From the NCBI GenBank assembly GCA_964587555.1, contig CAZPLR010000005.1:11541-75540 (forward strand): a stretch of 64,000 nt of DNA, given 5' to 3'. The stretch comes from JAHHTP01 sp964587555 (GTDB taxonomy: Bacteria > Bacillota > Clostridia > Oscillospirales > Ruminococcaceae). Under the pieces are notes generated by a model. The model had not been told where the DNA came from and ran no database searches. It saw only the letters and a list, made by a program, of their open reading frames with translations. How positions within the stretch are numbered: the first letter of the stretch is position 1; each line of letters begins with the position of its first letter. Below are positions 51,160-59,608 of this stretch, one piece after another. A program made the translations under genes and the position numbers.

Positions 51160-52437
51160 TTATTGCTTCGGCTCAAACCGCACGCTATAGCGGCTGCCGC
51201 TATGATTTTCAACCAGTCCGAGAACCTCCAGCTCGCTTAGTATCGCGAGCGTTTCGCTCGGCGAAACCGCACACTGCGCGATAATCTCATCAATCGTCAA
51301 CGGCTCATTGTCCAGCACGCCAAACACCTGACGAAAACGTTCGTCGGTGATCTGCGGCGGCAAAACCCATCTGCTGCCGTCATGAACCGGCTTTTCTTTC
51401 TGCGCTTCTTCCTCTGCCGGATCCTCCTGATCGGGTTCCTGCCTTTTCTTTTCCTTTGACGTTTCTTTCCGCCGTTTGGGCGGGAACGCCGACGGCTTAC
51501 TGTCCGAAAAGCCGAGCGCCGCCTGCAAAAATTTCTCTGAATTCAAAAGCGACGGCTCAAGCGTAAAGTAATGCAGCAGGATGTCCGCCGGAGAAAATAC
51601 CGGCGTCGCACCGTCGCGCAGATATCTTGCCACACCGCTGCATCTTTCATCCCAAATGGAATAAGGCGGCACGCAAAAGACCTCTTTTCCCTGCTCGACC
51701 GCATATTCCGCTGTAATCAGCGATCCGGAGCGGTACGGCGCCTCTGCAACCAAGACCGCCCGCGAAAGCCCGGCAAGCAGCCTGTTGCGATGCGGGAAAA
51801 AGCTGGCAAACGGTTCGGTTCCCGGCGGATACTCGGTAATCAAAAGCCCGCCCTTGGCGACGATCTCCTTACGCAGCCGGTAATTCTCCCTTGGATAGTT
51901 TACGTCCATACCGCAGCCTAAAACCGCAATCGTTCTGCCGCCTGCGGCAAGCGCGCCCGCATGTGCGGCGGCGTCAATGCCGACCGCACAGCCGCTGATG
52001 ATCGTGATCCCTTTCGCCGCGACCTCGCGGCTCATCATAAATGCGGTCTGCCTGCCGTACTCACTGGCCTTTCGCGTGCCGACCACCGTCAAAGCATTTT
52101 CTTCCGCCAAAAGCGACAGATTTCCTACGGCATACAGCACCACCGGCGGATTGAGGTAATCATACAGGCACACCGGATATTCGTCCGAATCCGGCGTAAG
52201 AATCCGAATCCCCTTATGGCGGCATTCTGACTCATACCAATCCGCAAGCGCAGGCTTGATCTCCGCAAAACGCCCCAACTGCACCTTTCCGATCAGCCCC
52301 TGTGCGTAATATCCGTCCCAGCTGCGCTTTTCGAACGTAAAGTCAGCGTCGTGTTTCAATAGCTGGTGGCATTGCTCCTCACTGCCGCGAAATATCTCCG
52401 ACAGCAGGATCCACTCGGCTGTCGTCAGCTTTGCCAT
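51160..52437 (-). CDS. dprA: DNA processing protein DprA
   Basis: Loads RecA on incoming single-stranded DNA during natural transformation; present in many bacteria without proven competence. The Rossmann core has VVGTRKASEYGRQTAFMMSREVAAKGITIISGCAVGIDAAAHAGAL, GCGMDVNYPRENYRL and FPHRNRLLAGLSRAVLVAEAPYRSGSLITAEYAVEQG. A Lys/Glu-rich linker leads to a C-terminal winged-helix domain from about residue 355. The ATG at 52437 has GGGAGG six bases upstream; the upstream extension runs into the neighbour. Length 425, longer than average because of the linker and domain. Confidence 0.94.
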   Translation of the reverse strand: MAKLTTAEWILLSEIFRGSEEQCHQLLKHDADFTFEKRSWDGYYAQGLIGKVQLGRFAEIKPALADWYESECRHKGIRILTPDSDEYPVCLYDYLNPPVVLYAVGNLSLLAEENALTVVGTRKASEYGRQTAFMMSREVAAKGITIISGCAVGIDAAAHAGALAAGGRTIAVLGCGMDVNYPRENYRLRKEIVAKGGLLITEYPPGTEPFASFFPHRNRLLAGLSRAVLVAEAPYRSGSLITAEYAVEQGKEVFCVPPYSIWDERCSGVARYLRDGATPVFSPADILLHYFTLEPSLLNSEKFLQAALGFSDSKPSAFPPKRRKETSKEKKRQEPDQEDPAEEEAQKEKPVHDGSRWVLPPQITDERFRQVFGVLDNEPLTIDEIIAQCAVSPSETLAILSELEVLGLVENHSGSRYSVRFEPKQ

Positions 52438-52451
52438 AAGTTTCCTCCCCC

Positions 52452-53264
52452 TTATTCCGCATTTTTTGCGCGCGAGGTCAGCTCCCAAAGCAGCACCCCC
52501 GCCGCCGTCGCCGCATTCAGCGACTCCGCTTTTCCACGCATATGGATTGTGGCAAGGCGCGCACAAAGCGCTTGCACGTCGCGCGGGATTCCGTTTCCCT
52601 CGTTGCCAATCAGAAGAATATTGCTCTCAGAAAGCGGCGTCCGCCGAATATCGCAGGCATCCTGATCCACCACCGAAGCGATTGTATTGCAGCCGCGCTC
52701 CCGCGCCCTCTGCAAAAATTCCGCACTGTCGTTTAGCTGCAAAACCGGAATGCGAAACGCCGCGCCCATCGCGCTGCGCAGCGTCTTTGGATTGTAAAGA
52801 TCACAGCAATTTTCCGAAAACAGCACGCCGTCTGCGCCAAACGCCTCTGCCGCACGCAGGATCGTACCGACATTTCCCGGATCCTGCAGGTCGTATAAAA
52901 AGCAGTATTCTCCTTTGCTTATTATTTTACTCGGCGAGAGCGTTTTGTCAAGCATTTTGCAGATCGCGTAAATTCCTTGCGGGGTTTTGGTGTAAGACAG
53001 CTTGTTCTCTAACGCCGAATCGACAAACATATACGGCACAGCGCGCAAAACCGCCATCATTTCACCGTCGCTTTGCAGCCTTTCATAGCAGTTCTCGGTG
53101 AGTATTATCCCTTCAAAGGCCACGCCGCTGAAAAACGCCTCTTTGATCAGCTTGACGCTCTCGATCACAAACGCGCCCTCTGCCTTTCGATACGATTTGG
53201 AGGATGAAAGCTTTCCAAAACGCTTAATCTGCTTATTCTCTTTTGAGCGGATGATCTCGGTCAT
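52452..53264 (-). CDS. TrmH (SpoU) family RNA 2'-O-methyltransferase
   Basis: SPOUT-class methylase for rRNA or tRNA. The N-terminal substrate-binding part starts TEIIRSKENKQIKRFGKLSSSKSYRKAEGAFVIES. The knot has DLQDPGNVGTILRAAEAFGADGVLFSENCCDLYNPKTLRSAMGAAFRIPV, and motif 3 includes LLIGNEGNGIPRDVQALC and MRGKAESLNAATAAGVLLWEL. The ATG at 53264 has GAGGAG seven bases ahead. It lies downstream of rplT, in the common Clostridia order. The exact target nucleotide is unknown. Confidence 0.92.
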   Translation of the reverse strand: MTEIIRSKENKQIKRFGKLSSSKSYRKAEGAFVIESVKLIKEAFFSGVAFEGIILTENCYERLQSDGEMMAVLRAVPYMFVDSALENKLSYTKTPQGIYAICKMLDKTLSPSKIISKGEYCFLYDLQDPGNVGTILRAAEAFGADGVLFSENCCDLYNPKTLRSAMGAAFRIPVLQLNDSAEFLQRARERGCNTIASVVDQDACDIRRTPLSESNILLIGNEGNGIPRDVQALCARLATIHMRGKAESLNAATAAGVLLWELTSRAKNAE

Positions 53265-53296
53265 CTGTCCTGCTCCTCTTTCCATGAAGTTTTACA

Positions 53297-53374
53297 GAAA
53301 TCGCCCGAGCCAAAAGAGCTTGACCCGGGCGAAAAAGCTGCAAATTCTGTTTCAAAAAAGGATCTGTATGATCC
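53297..53374 (-). terminator. Hairpins after rplT
   Basis: Two hairpins lie between rplT and the TrmH gene. The first (53360-53364 with 53370-53374, 5 bp) is followed on the minus strand by six T residues. The second has 6-bp outer arms beginning near 53302 and 53336 and a weak U-tract. They should reduce read-through from infC-rpmI-rplT into the trmH-dprA-topA group; no promoter was recognised after them. Confidence 0.6.
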
Positions 53375-53385
53375 GATCCTAACAA

Positions 53386-53739
53386 TTATAAAGCGGCTTT
53401 TGCTTTCTCGCAAATAGCGGTAAACGCCGCCGGATCGCTGATGGCGATCTCAGAAAGCATCTTACGGTTTATCATAATGCCGGCTTTTTTCAGACCGTTC
53501 ATAAAGGTCGAATAGTTCATGCCGTTGCTCTTGCACGCGGCGGAAATACGGGTGATCCAGAGCTGTCTGAAGTTACGTTTCTTTAAGCGGCGGCCGATGT
53601 ACGCATACTGGCCGGATTTCATGACCGCTTCTTTTGCGGTTTTAAATAATCTGCTCTTACCGCCCCAATATCCTTTTGCAAGCTTTAATACTTTATTTCT
53701 TCTTTTACGGGTGGCCATTGCACCTTTGACTCTTGCCAT
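53386..53739 (-). CDS. rplT: Large ribosomal subunit protein bL20
   Basis: A 117-residue basic protein with the L20 sequence (RVKGAMATRKRRNKVLKLAKGYWGGKSRLFKTAKEAVMKSGQYAYIGRRLKKRNFRQLWITRI). bL20 assembles the 50S subunit and in Firmicutes represses its own operon through the infC leader. It is 31 bases downstream of rpmI. Confidence 0.98.
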   Translation of the reverse strand: MARVKGAMATRKRRNKVLKLAKGYWGGKSRLFKTAKEAVMKSGQYAYIGRRLKKRNFRQLWITRISAACKSNGMNYSTFMNGLKKAGIMINRKMLSEIAISDPAAFTAICEKAKAAL

Positions 53740-53770
53740 GTCAGTTTACCTCCACATCAATTTCTTAAGC

Positions 53771-53968
53771 TTATTTATACGGGATCAATACTTTGATGAC
53801 CTTTGCGTTGGTCTTATCGGCATAAGCGCCTTTTCTTAAACCGCGCAGACGTTTGGTGGATTTCTTGTTCAGAATGTGGCTCTTATTGGCACGAGCGCGT
53901 TTAAGCAACCCGTTTTTGGTGCTGTTAAACCGTTTTTTGGCTCCGCTGTGAGTTTTAATCTTTGGCAT
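53771..53968 (-). CDS. rpmI: Large ribosomal subunit protein bL35
   Basis: A 65-residue basic protein beginning MPKIKTHSGAKKRFNSTKNGLLKRARANKSHILNKKSTKRLR, the normal bL35 sequence. It lies 30 bases after infC and 31 before rplT. Confidence 0.98.
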   Translation of the reverse strand: MPKIKTHSGAKKRFNSTKNGLLKRARANKSHILNKKSTKRLRGLRKGAYADKTNAKVIKVLIPYK

Positions 53969-53998
53969 TTGTATATCCTCCTTATTCTTTAGATAAGC

Positions 53999-54520
53999 TT
54001 ATTTTCCTGCTTTGGAAGACAGCACAATGGTCAAACTGCGCCCCTCCATCTTCGCAGGTTTGTCTGAAGCGCCATATTCGCTGCAGCCTTCCACAAACCG
54101 CTTTAACAGCTCGGCTCCAAGCTCAGTGTGCTGCATCTCGCGGCCTCTGAAACGGACGGAAACCTTCACTTTATCGCCCGACTTGAGGAACTTAGCGGCG
54201 CTGTTCAGCTTTGTTTCGAAATCATGGGTGTCGATGTTGAGCGACATTCTGACCTCTTTCAGCTCGACCGTCTTTTGATTCTTCCTGGCTTCCTTTTCCC
54301 GCTTTGCCTGCTCATAGCGGTACTTGCCGTAGTCCATGATACGGCAGACCGGCGGCGTGGCCTGCGGCGCGATCTTCACCAAATCCAAACCCTCTTCGTT
54401 CGCAATTTTCTGCGCTGCTCGAGCCGACATAATTCCCAGCTGAGAACCGTCCGCGCCGACTACGCGCACCTCTTTGTCACGAATTTCCTCATTGATGAGC
54501 AATTCATTTGCTTTAGCGAT
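53999..54520 (-). CDS. infC: Translation initiation factor IF-3, AUC start
   Basis: Binds the 30S subunit and proofreads the start codon. The protein has INEEIRDKEVRVVGADGSQLGIMSARAAQ in the N domain and RVRF-like KVSVRFRGREMQHTELGAELLKRFVEG in the C domain, with the linker RYEQAKREKEARKNQKTVELKEVRM. The GGAGGTG ribosome site lies inside the longer reading from 54607 and is seven bases before an ATC. There is no in-frame ATG, GTG or TTG nearby, so the start is AUC; length 173. Such rare starts (AUU, AUC, AUA) let IF-3 repress its own translation. Confidence 0.93.
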   Translation of the reverse strand: MAKANELLINEEIRDKEVRVVGADGSQLGIMSARAAQKIANEEGLDLVKIAPQATPPVCRIMDYGKYRYEQAKREKEARKNQKTVELKEVRMSLNIDTHDFETKLNSAAKFLKSGDKVKVSVRFRGREMQHTELGAELLKRFVEGCSEYGASDKPAKMEGRSLTIVLSSKAGK

Positions 54521-54571
54521 GGTAAAACACCTCCAATATGGTATCAGCGGCATAAAGCGTTCAGCCGCAAA

Positions 54572-54608
54572 CAAATAAAAAGTGAGCGCAGCCAAACCTG
54601 CACTCACT
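54572..54608 (-). terminator. Attenuator hairpin in the infC leader
   Basis: On the minus strand a stem of about 11 bp with one mismatch (outer arms 54581-54586 and 54603-54608) is followed by a T-rich tract. It lies about 115 bases after the transcription start and 50 before the AUC. This fits the attenuation seen in Firmicutes infC-rpmI-rplT leaders controlled by bL20; I have not matched the bL20-binding site. Confidence 0.7.
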
Positions 54609-54729
54609 CAACTTACAACATAAATGCGCCGCGATCTATCGCGGTGATCTCTGCGCTTTGATTGACCCATACTACATCTTTCAGCGTATAGGTGAGGCAT
54701 GTTTGCACTGCTTTGTTTTCCAATTGTCT

Positions 54730-54758
54730 ATTATAGCACAGGAAAAACCTCTTGTCAA
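54730..54758 (-). promoter_or_regulatory. Consensus sigma-A promoter for infC-rpmI-rplT
   Basis: On the minus strand TTGACA (54753-54758), 17 bases and TATAAT (54730-54735), both perfect. The resulting leader is about 200 bases, which explains the gap between infC and the TSCPD gene (54521-54829); no gene is supported there. Confidence 0.93.
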
Positions 54759-54829
54759 GCGTTTTATAAAATTTTCTTAAGAAAACGCCGCGTGATAATC
54801 CGTCGGGATTGCGCCACAGCGCTTTTAAG

Positions 54830-55078
54830 TTAAAGCGATAAGCACTCTTCCAGCGCATGGGCAAGCTGATCCGGACATGAAGTGCTCTTCATCCCGCAGC
54901 GGATTCCTTTAATCGCTGGAATGATCTCTTCCGGCTTTTTTCCGACGCACAGCGCCGCAATGCCCTTTAGATTGCCGTTGCAGCCGCCTAAAAATTTGAT
55001 GCTCTTAATCACGCCGTCCTCCAGCTCAATATCGATCTGCTTGGAACAGGTGCCCTTTGGATAATAGGTTTTCGTCAT
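54830..55078 (-). CDS. TSCPD domain protein (TIGR03905 type)
   Basis: An 82-residue protein with CSKQIDIELEDGVIKSIKFLGGCNGNLKGIAALCVGKKPEEIIPAIKGIRCGMKSTSCPDQLAHALEE, the TSCPD motif being TSCPD itself. Four cysteines (in GTCSK, GGCNG, IRCGMK and TSCPD) could bind metal. The family is found in anaerobes, and the domain also occurs at the C terminus of some ribonucleotide reductases; the stand-alone role is unknown. It follows malic enzyme by 26 bases. Confidence 0.88.
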   Translation of the reverse strand: MTKTYYPKGTCSKQIDIELEDGVIKSIKFLGGCNGNLKGIAALCVGKKPEEIIPAIKGIRCGMKSTSCPDQLAHALEECLSL

Positions 55079-55104
55079 GATTGTTACTTCCTTTCTTTTA
55101 TTAT

Positions 55105-56256
55105 TTATTTTGCGTGGCAGGCAACCGCCTTAGAAACGACCTCAGCCACCAGAGGATTGAAAGCGTCCGGCAGAATATAATCCGGCGAAAGCCCATCCTT
55201 TTCGGCAATCGATGCGATTGCATAGGCAGCCGCTGCCTGCATCTCGTCAGTGATGTCCTTTGCGTGCACCTCCAGCGCGCCCTTGAAAATGCCCGGAAAC
55301 GCAAGGACGTTGTTGATCTGATTTGGAAAGTCGCTGCGTCCTGTGCCAACGATATAAGCGCCGCCCTTTTTCGCCTCGTCCGGCATAATCTCCGGTGTCG
55401 GGTTCGCCATTGGGAAGACGATCGCCCTTTCCGCCATCGTAGAAACCATCTCGGCGGTCACAAGCCCCGGACGGGAAACGCCAATAAATGCGTCCGCGCC
55501 GACAAGCGCGTCCGCAAGCGCCCCCTTTTTATTTTCCCGATTGGTCGCCTGCGCCATCGCCTCCTGTGCCGGATTCATCCCTTTGGCGCCGCGGTAAAGA
55601 ATACCGCCGATATCGCACATGATGAGATCGCCGACGCCAAGCAGCTGCAAAAACTTGCCGATCGCAATGCCGGCGGCGCCCGCGCCGTTGATGACAACCC
55701 GCAGCGAGGAAAGCTCTTTGCCCGCAACCTTCGCCGCGTTAATCATCGCCGCGCCGACAATGATCGCCGTACCGTGCTGATCGTCGTGGAATACCGGAAT
55801 ATCCAGCAGCTTCTTCAGCCGCTCCTCGATTTCAAAGCAGCGCGGCGCAGCAATATCCTCCAAATTGATGCCGCCGAAGCTCGGCGCTAGAATCTGCACA
55901 GTGCGCACGATCTCGTCCACATCCTTTGTATCCAAACAGATCGGAAATGCATCGACCCCTGCAAACTCCTTAAACAGCGCGCATTTGCCCTCCATGACCG
56001 GCATTGCGGCAAGCGGGCCGATATCGCCCAAGCCCAAAACAGCGGTGCCGTCGGTGACGACCGCGACCATATGCCCCCTGCGGGTCATATTCCAGCATTC
56101 GTCCGGATTTTTCGCAATTTCCAAGCAGGGCTGCGCCACGCCCGGCGTATATGCAATCGAAAGCTCCTCCTTACTCGTAACCCGTGCGCGGGAAACGACC
56201 TCAATCTTCCCGCACCATTCCCGGTGCTTTTGCACCGCCTTTTCCTTCACATCCAT
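55105..56256 (-). CDS. NAD-dependent malic enzyme
   Basis: Decarboxylates malate to pyruvate with NAD(P)+. The N-terminal domain has SIAYTPGVAQPCLEIAKNP with the catalytic Tyr36. Then DGTAVLGLGDIGPLAAMPVMEGKCALFKEFAGVD, INLEDIAAPRCFEIEERL, VFHDDQHGTAII and the NAD loop INGAGAAGIAIGKFLQLLG. At 383 residues it is the short bacterial form without a PTA domain. The ATG overlaps the end of the helicase gene by 56 bases; it has GGAAGAGG close ahead and the homologous start MDVKEKAVQKHREW, so I keep it. Confidence 0.95.
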   Translation of the reverse strand: MDVKEKAVQKHREWCGKIEVVSRARVTSKEELSIAYTPGVAQPCLEIAKNPDECWNMTRRGHMVAVVTDGTAVLGLGDIGPLAAMPVMEGKCALFKEFAGVDAFPICLDTKDVDEIVRTVQILAPSFGGINLEDIAAPRCFEIEERLKKLLDIPVFHDDQHGTAIIVGAAMINAAKVAGKELSSLRVVINGAGAAGIAIGKFLQLLGVGDLIMCDIGGILYRGAKGMNPAQEAMAQATNRENKKGALADALVGADAFIGVSRPGLVTAEMVSTMAERAIVFPMANPTPEIMPDEAKKGGAYIVGTGRSDFPNQINNVLAFPGIFKGALEVHAKDITDEMQAAAAYAIASIAEKDGLSPDYILPDAFNPLVAEVVSKAVACHAK

Positions 56257-58351
56257 TTGCCTCTTCCTTTCCCTGACTGCCGGTCGACTCGTCCCTCAGA
56301 TAAAAGATCATTCCATTCTTTAGACAGTAATCCATCTGCAGTGTCTTGATCCCGCGCGCAAACGCAACCTGTGCAATCCCATTTTCCTGTGAGAGGATCT
56401 CTCCATCCCCGAACGCCAAATGGCGTATACGGATAAGATCTTGACCGCTTTTGGGCGCCGCTTCCAGTAAAAAGCGGGAACGGATCACCGGATTCCCCCA
56501 GTATTTCGTCGCAAGATAGGCGGTAAACGACTCCCGCGCACGGGTTAGCGCAACATAGAAAAGTCTGCGCTGCGCCTCCAGTTCCGCAAGCTCCTGCTCC
56601 TTTGAGTCATAGTTCCCCAAAAGCGCCGGGAAACAGCCCTCCACTGCGTCAAGCAGAATAACCCGGTCAAATTCCAGCCCCTTCACACCGTGAACGGTTG
56701 AAAGCGTAATCGCTTTCTCACCCTCGGCAAACGCACCCTTTTCAAACAGAAAGACTTGCTCTATGCTGCGCAGATATCCCGAAAGATCCTTCGACCGCTC
56801 CGCCAGCGCGCGCAGCTCATACAGCGCAAGCGAGCAGTTTGCGGGCAATCCGCCCTGCTGGTCGCTCCCGGAAAGGCAGTCGCCATACTTCAGCCGATAC
56901 AGCACACTTTCAAAGATCCGCGTTCCATCCTGCCGCTTTATGCCGTCCAAAACCACTGCGGCGTTTGCAGCGCGCTTTTTCGCCCGCGCGGAGATATCGC
57001 AGTCCTTCGCCGCAAAAAAGCCGTTTGGATATCGGCAAAGTCTCTGCGCCATCTTCTGTGCGTCCGCCCGATAAAACCGCAGCGTGCGCGCCGCTGCCAT
57101 AAACAGCTCCTCGTCTTTTGGCGCGGCGGCATATTGCAAAAGATCAAGAAAGCCCCTCACTGCAAAGCTGCGCGCAAACCCGAAATCCCTGTCCCGCCGC
57201 CGGTAAGAAACGCCGCGCTGCGTCAGCTTTCGGGCGACCTCCAACAGCGAGAGGTTATGAGCGGCAACTACCGCCGCCGTCTTGCCCGCCGGTAAAGCGG
57301 CAAGCGCTTCCACCACAGCGTCGCTCTGCTGCTCATAGCCGGAAAGCCGCTTTAGATGGATCGCGCCGCTTCCCTCCCGAACCGAAACCATCTTCTTTTC
57401 ATAGCGATTTCGATTCTGGTCGATCAGCCGCTTTGCGGATTCGGTTATCTCTCTTGGACAGCGGTAGTTGATTTCCAGCCGCATCAAGCGCGCGTTTTCA
57501 TACGCGCGCGAAAAGGAAAGCAGCTCATTGGGCAGTGCGCCGCGAAAATCGTAGATGGTCTGATCCTCGTCCCCAACGAAAAACACCCTTTTCCCATCCG
57601 CCAGCGTCGAGATGATCTGGTGCTGCAGCTTCGTCGCATCCTGCGCCTCATCCAAGAAAATCCATCTCCAGCCAGCGGACATCCGCGCTGCAAACTGCGG
57701 CAGCCTGTTTAGGACGCGCAGCGCAAATGTAAGCATATCGTCGTAATCCATCCGCTTTTGCTCCCGCTTGAGCGCGGCATAATCCATATTTAAGCGTTTT
57801 AAGGAAACGCCGTTTACGGGAAGCTCCGGCATTTCCTCCTCCTGCATCCGATTCCGGTAAAAGCCGATGCGCTGCAAATATTCGTCTAGCTGTTCTGGCG
57901 AAAAATAATCCTTCGTTTGTTGCAGAAGCGCCTGTTTCAGCAAAAAACGCGGGCTGTTCCTGCCGTTTTCACCGGACAAAAGCTCCGGCAGCTCTCTGCC
58001 GTAAACAGCCGCATACCGCCGCAGGATGGAATAGCACAGGCTGTGCAGCGTCGAAAAACGCGGCAATCTCGGCAGATATGCGCCAAAAAGCTCAGTAAAT
58101 CTTGCGCTCATATCCTCCGCTGCCGCGCGGTTATAGGTAAACGCCGCAATCTCAGCCGGCAAGTAATCCTCAAACAACAGCATTTGCGCAATCCGGCTGA
58201 CCAGTACGGTTGTTTTTCCGGAACCGGGAACCGCCAAAAGCAGCGTGTTTTGCGCGCCGGACAGGATCGCCTCCTCCTGCTGCGCACTACATGCGATCCC
58301 AACCGCGGATAAATATTCCGGTACGCTGGAAAACGGAAACCCCGCGCTCAT
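56201..58351 (-). CDS. UvrD/Rep-like superfamily 1 ATP-dependent helicase
   Basis: A 716-residue SF1A DNA helicase. Motif I is AVPGSGKTTVLVSR (residues 40-53), motif II WIFLDEAQDATKLQ, motif III VFFVGDEDQTIYDFRGA, motif IV NYRCPREI, motif V STVHGVKGLEFDRVILLDAVEGCFP, motif VI RRLFYVALTRARESF. The family covers repair and fork helicases; this protein lacks a PcrA-type C-terminal extension. The ATG at 58351 overlaps the U32 stop by four bases. The last 18 residues run into the malic enzyme gene in another frame. Confidence 0.92.
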   Translation of the reverse strand: MSAGFPFSSVPEYLSAVGIACSAQQEEAILSGAQNTLLLAVPGSGKTTVLVSRIAQMLLFEDYLPAEIAAFTYNRAAAEDMSARFTELFGAYLPRLPRFSTLHSLCYSILRRYAAVYGRELPELLSGENGRNSPRFLLKQALLQQTKDYFSPEQLDEYLQRIGFYRNRMQEEEMPELPVNGVSLKRLNMDYAALKREQKRMDYDDMLTFALRVLNRLPQFAARMSAGWRWIFLDEAQDATKLQHQIISTLADGKRVFFVGDEDQTIYDFRGALPNELLSFSRAYENARLMRLEINYRCPREITESAKRLIDQNRNRYEKKMVSVREGSGAIHLKRLSGYEQQSDAVVEALAALPAGKTAAVVAAHNLSLLEVARKLTQRGVSYRRRDRDFGFARSFAVRGFLDLLQYAAAPKDEELFMAAARTLRFYRADAQKMAQRLCRYPNGFFAAKDCDISARAKKRAANAAVVLDGIKRQDGTRIFESVLYRLKYGDCLSGSDQQGGLPANCSLALYELRALAERSKDLSGYLRSIEQVFLFEKGAFAEGEKAITLSTVHGVKGLEFDRVILLDAVEGCFPALLGNYDSKEQELAELEAQRRLFYVALTRARESFTAYLATKYWGNPVIRSRFLLEAAPKSGQDLIRIRHLAFGDGEILSQENGIAQVAFARGIKTLQMDYCLKNGMIFYLRDESTGSQGKEEANGCEGKGGAKAPGMVRED

Positions 58352-59586
58352 TCGCCCGCTTCTCCAAAGCGCGCCATGCGGAAGATTGCACCCGGCGCGA
58401 CCTGCCGCTCGCACGGAAAACTAATCCGCTCCTGCGGGTGACAGGCAAACGGAACGCTGACGCCTTCATGATTAAAGATCTCTCCGACTGTAAATGCGAA
58501 CGGCATTTTTCCCGGTGTCAGCATCTCCCCGGTATCGCCGACATGAAATTTGTTTTTCTGGGTAGCGTAGGCAATCCCGTTTTCCCAGCGGTCAATAATC
58601 GCCATTACGTCGTAGGACCGGATATATCCGCCCGTTTCATAATACTGATCCGGGGTATCGAAATAGAATCCGGTGGAATACCGCCTGTGGCTCACCTTTT
58701 TAATCTCCTCGTTCAACCATTCCGGCAGCACAAAATGCTCCGGATCCCTGCAATATTCGTCCACCGCAACGCGATAGGCGTTGGTCACGACCGAAACATA
58801 GTAGGAGGATTTGGCGCGCCCCTCAATTTTCAAACTGGTCACACCCGACTGAATCACCTGATCGATATACGGCAGCAGGCACATATCCTTCGCGTTTAGG
58901 ATATAGCTGCCGCTTTCATCCTCACCCAGCGGGAAATACTGCCCGGGACGCTTTTCCTCCATCAGATAGTAATTCCAACGGCATGGCTGCGCGCAATCGC
59001 CGCGATTTGGATCGCGCCCGGTCAGATAGCTTGAGAGCAGGCATCTGCCTGAGATCGACATACACATCGCGCCATGAACAAACGCCTCGACCTCCAGCCC
59101 CTGCGGAATTCTATCACAAAGCTCCCTGATCTCGCTCAGCCGCATCTCTCGTGCAAGCACCACGCGGGACGCGCCCAAAGCCGCAAGCATATTTGCAGCG
59201 GCATAGTTGACGACCCCCGCTTGGGTTGAAATGTGAATATCGACCTCCGGCACCACCTTCCTTGCAACGGACAGCACCCCCAGATCGCTGACAATGAACG
59301 CATCGACCCCGCAGGCCGCGGCATTCGTTAAAAACTCCGGCAAGATGTCGATCTCGTTGTTGTGCGGCACGGTATTGCAGGTCAAATAAACCTTGACATT
59401 TTTCCCATGCGCAAATACGCAGGCGTCCTTCAGCAGCGGAAAGTCAAAGCTTGCGCGGGAAGCGCGCATCCCAAAGGCGCTCGAGCCAAGATACACCGCA
59501 TCAGCGCCGTAGGTAACGGCGGCGGTAAGACATTCCATATCCCCTGCCGGCGCCAAGACCTCCGGCTTTACGAACCGTTTCGCCAT
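58348..59586 (-). CDS. U32 family peptidase-like RNA hydroxylation protein
   Basis: A 412-residue protein with PEVLAPAGDMECLTAAVTYGADAVYLGSSAFGMRA and the U32 signature VEAFVHGAMCMSISGRCLLSSYLTGRDPNRGDCAQPCRWNY. Cysteines in the signature and in the C-terminal region are candidates for an Fe-S cluster. Related TrhP proteins work in prephenate-dependent formation of 5-hydroxyuridine in tRNA, and other members hydroxylate rRNA. The ATG at 59586 is nine bases after AAGGGGG; the longer reading lies inside mltG. It follows mltG by 22 bases. Confidence 0.9.
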   Translation of the reverse strand: MAKRFVKPEVLAPAGDMECLTAAVTYGADAVYLGSSAFGMRASRASFDFPLLKDACVFAHGKNVKVYLTCNTVPHNNEIDILPEFLTNAAACGVDAFIVSDLGVLSVARKVVPEVDIHISTQAGVVNYAAANMLAALGASRVVLAREMRLSEIRELCDRIPQGLEVEAFVHGAMCMSISGRCLLSSYLTGRDPNRGDCAQPCRWNYYLMEEKRPGQYFPLGEDESGSYILNAKDMCLLPYIDQVIQSGVTSLKIEGRAKSSYYVSVVTNAYRVAVDEYCRDPEHFVLPEWLNEEIKKVSHRRYSTGFYFDTPDQYYETGGYIRSYDVMAIIDRWENGIAYATQKNKFHVGDTGEMLTPGKMPFAFTVGEIFNHEGVSVPFACHPQERISFPCERQVAPGAIFRMARFGEAGE

Positions 59587-59608
59587 AGGATACGCCCCCT
59601 TCCGCCGT

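Noticed and set aside
54613..54864. An 83-codon frame in the infC leader region
   Set aside because: It runs through the consensus promoter at 54730-54758 and the end of the TSCPD gene; no ribosome site.
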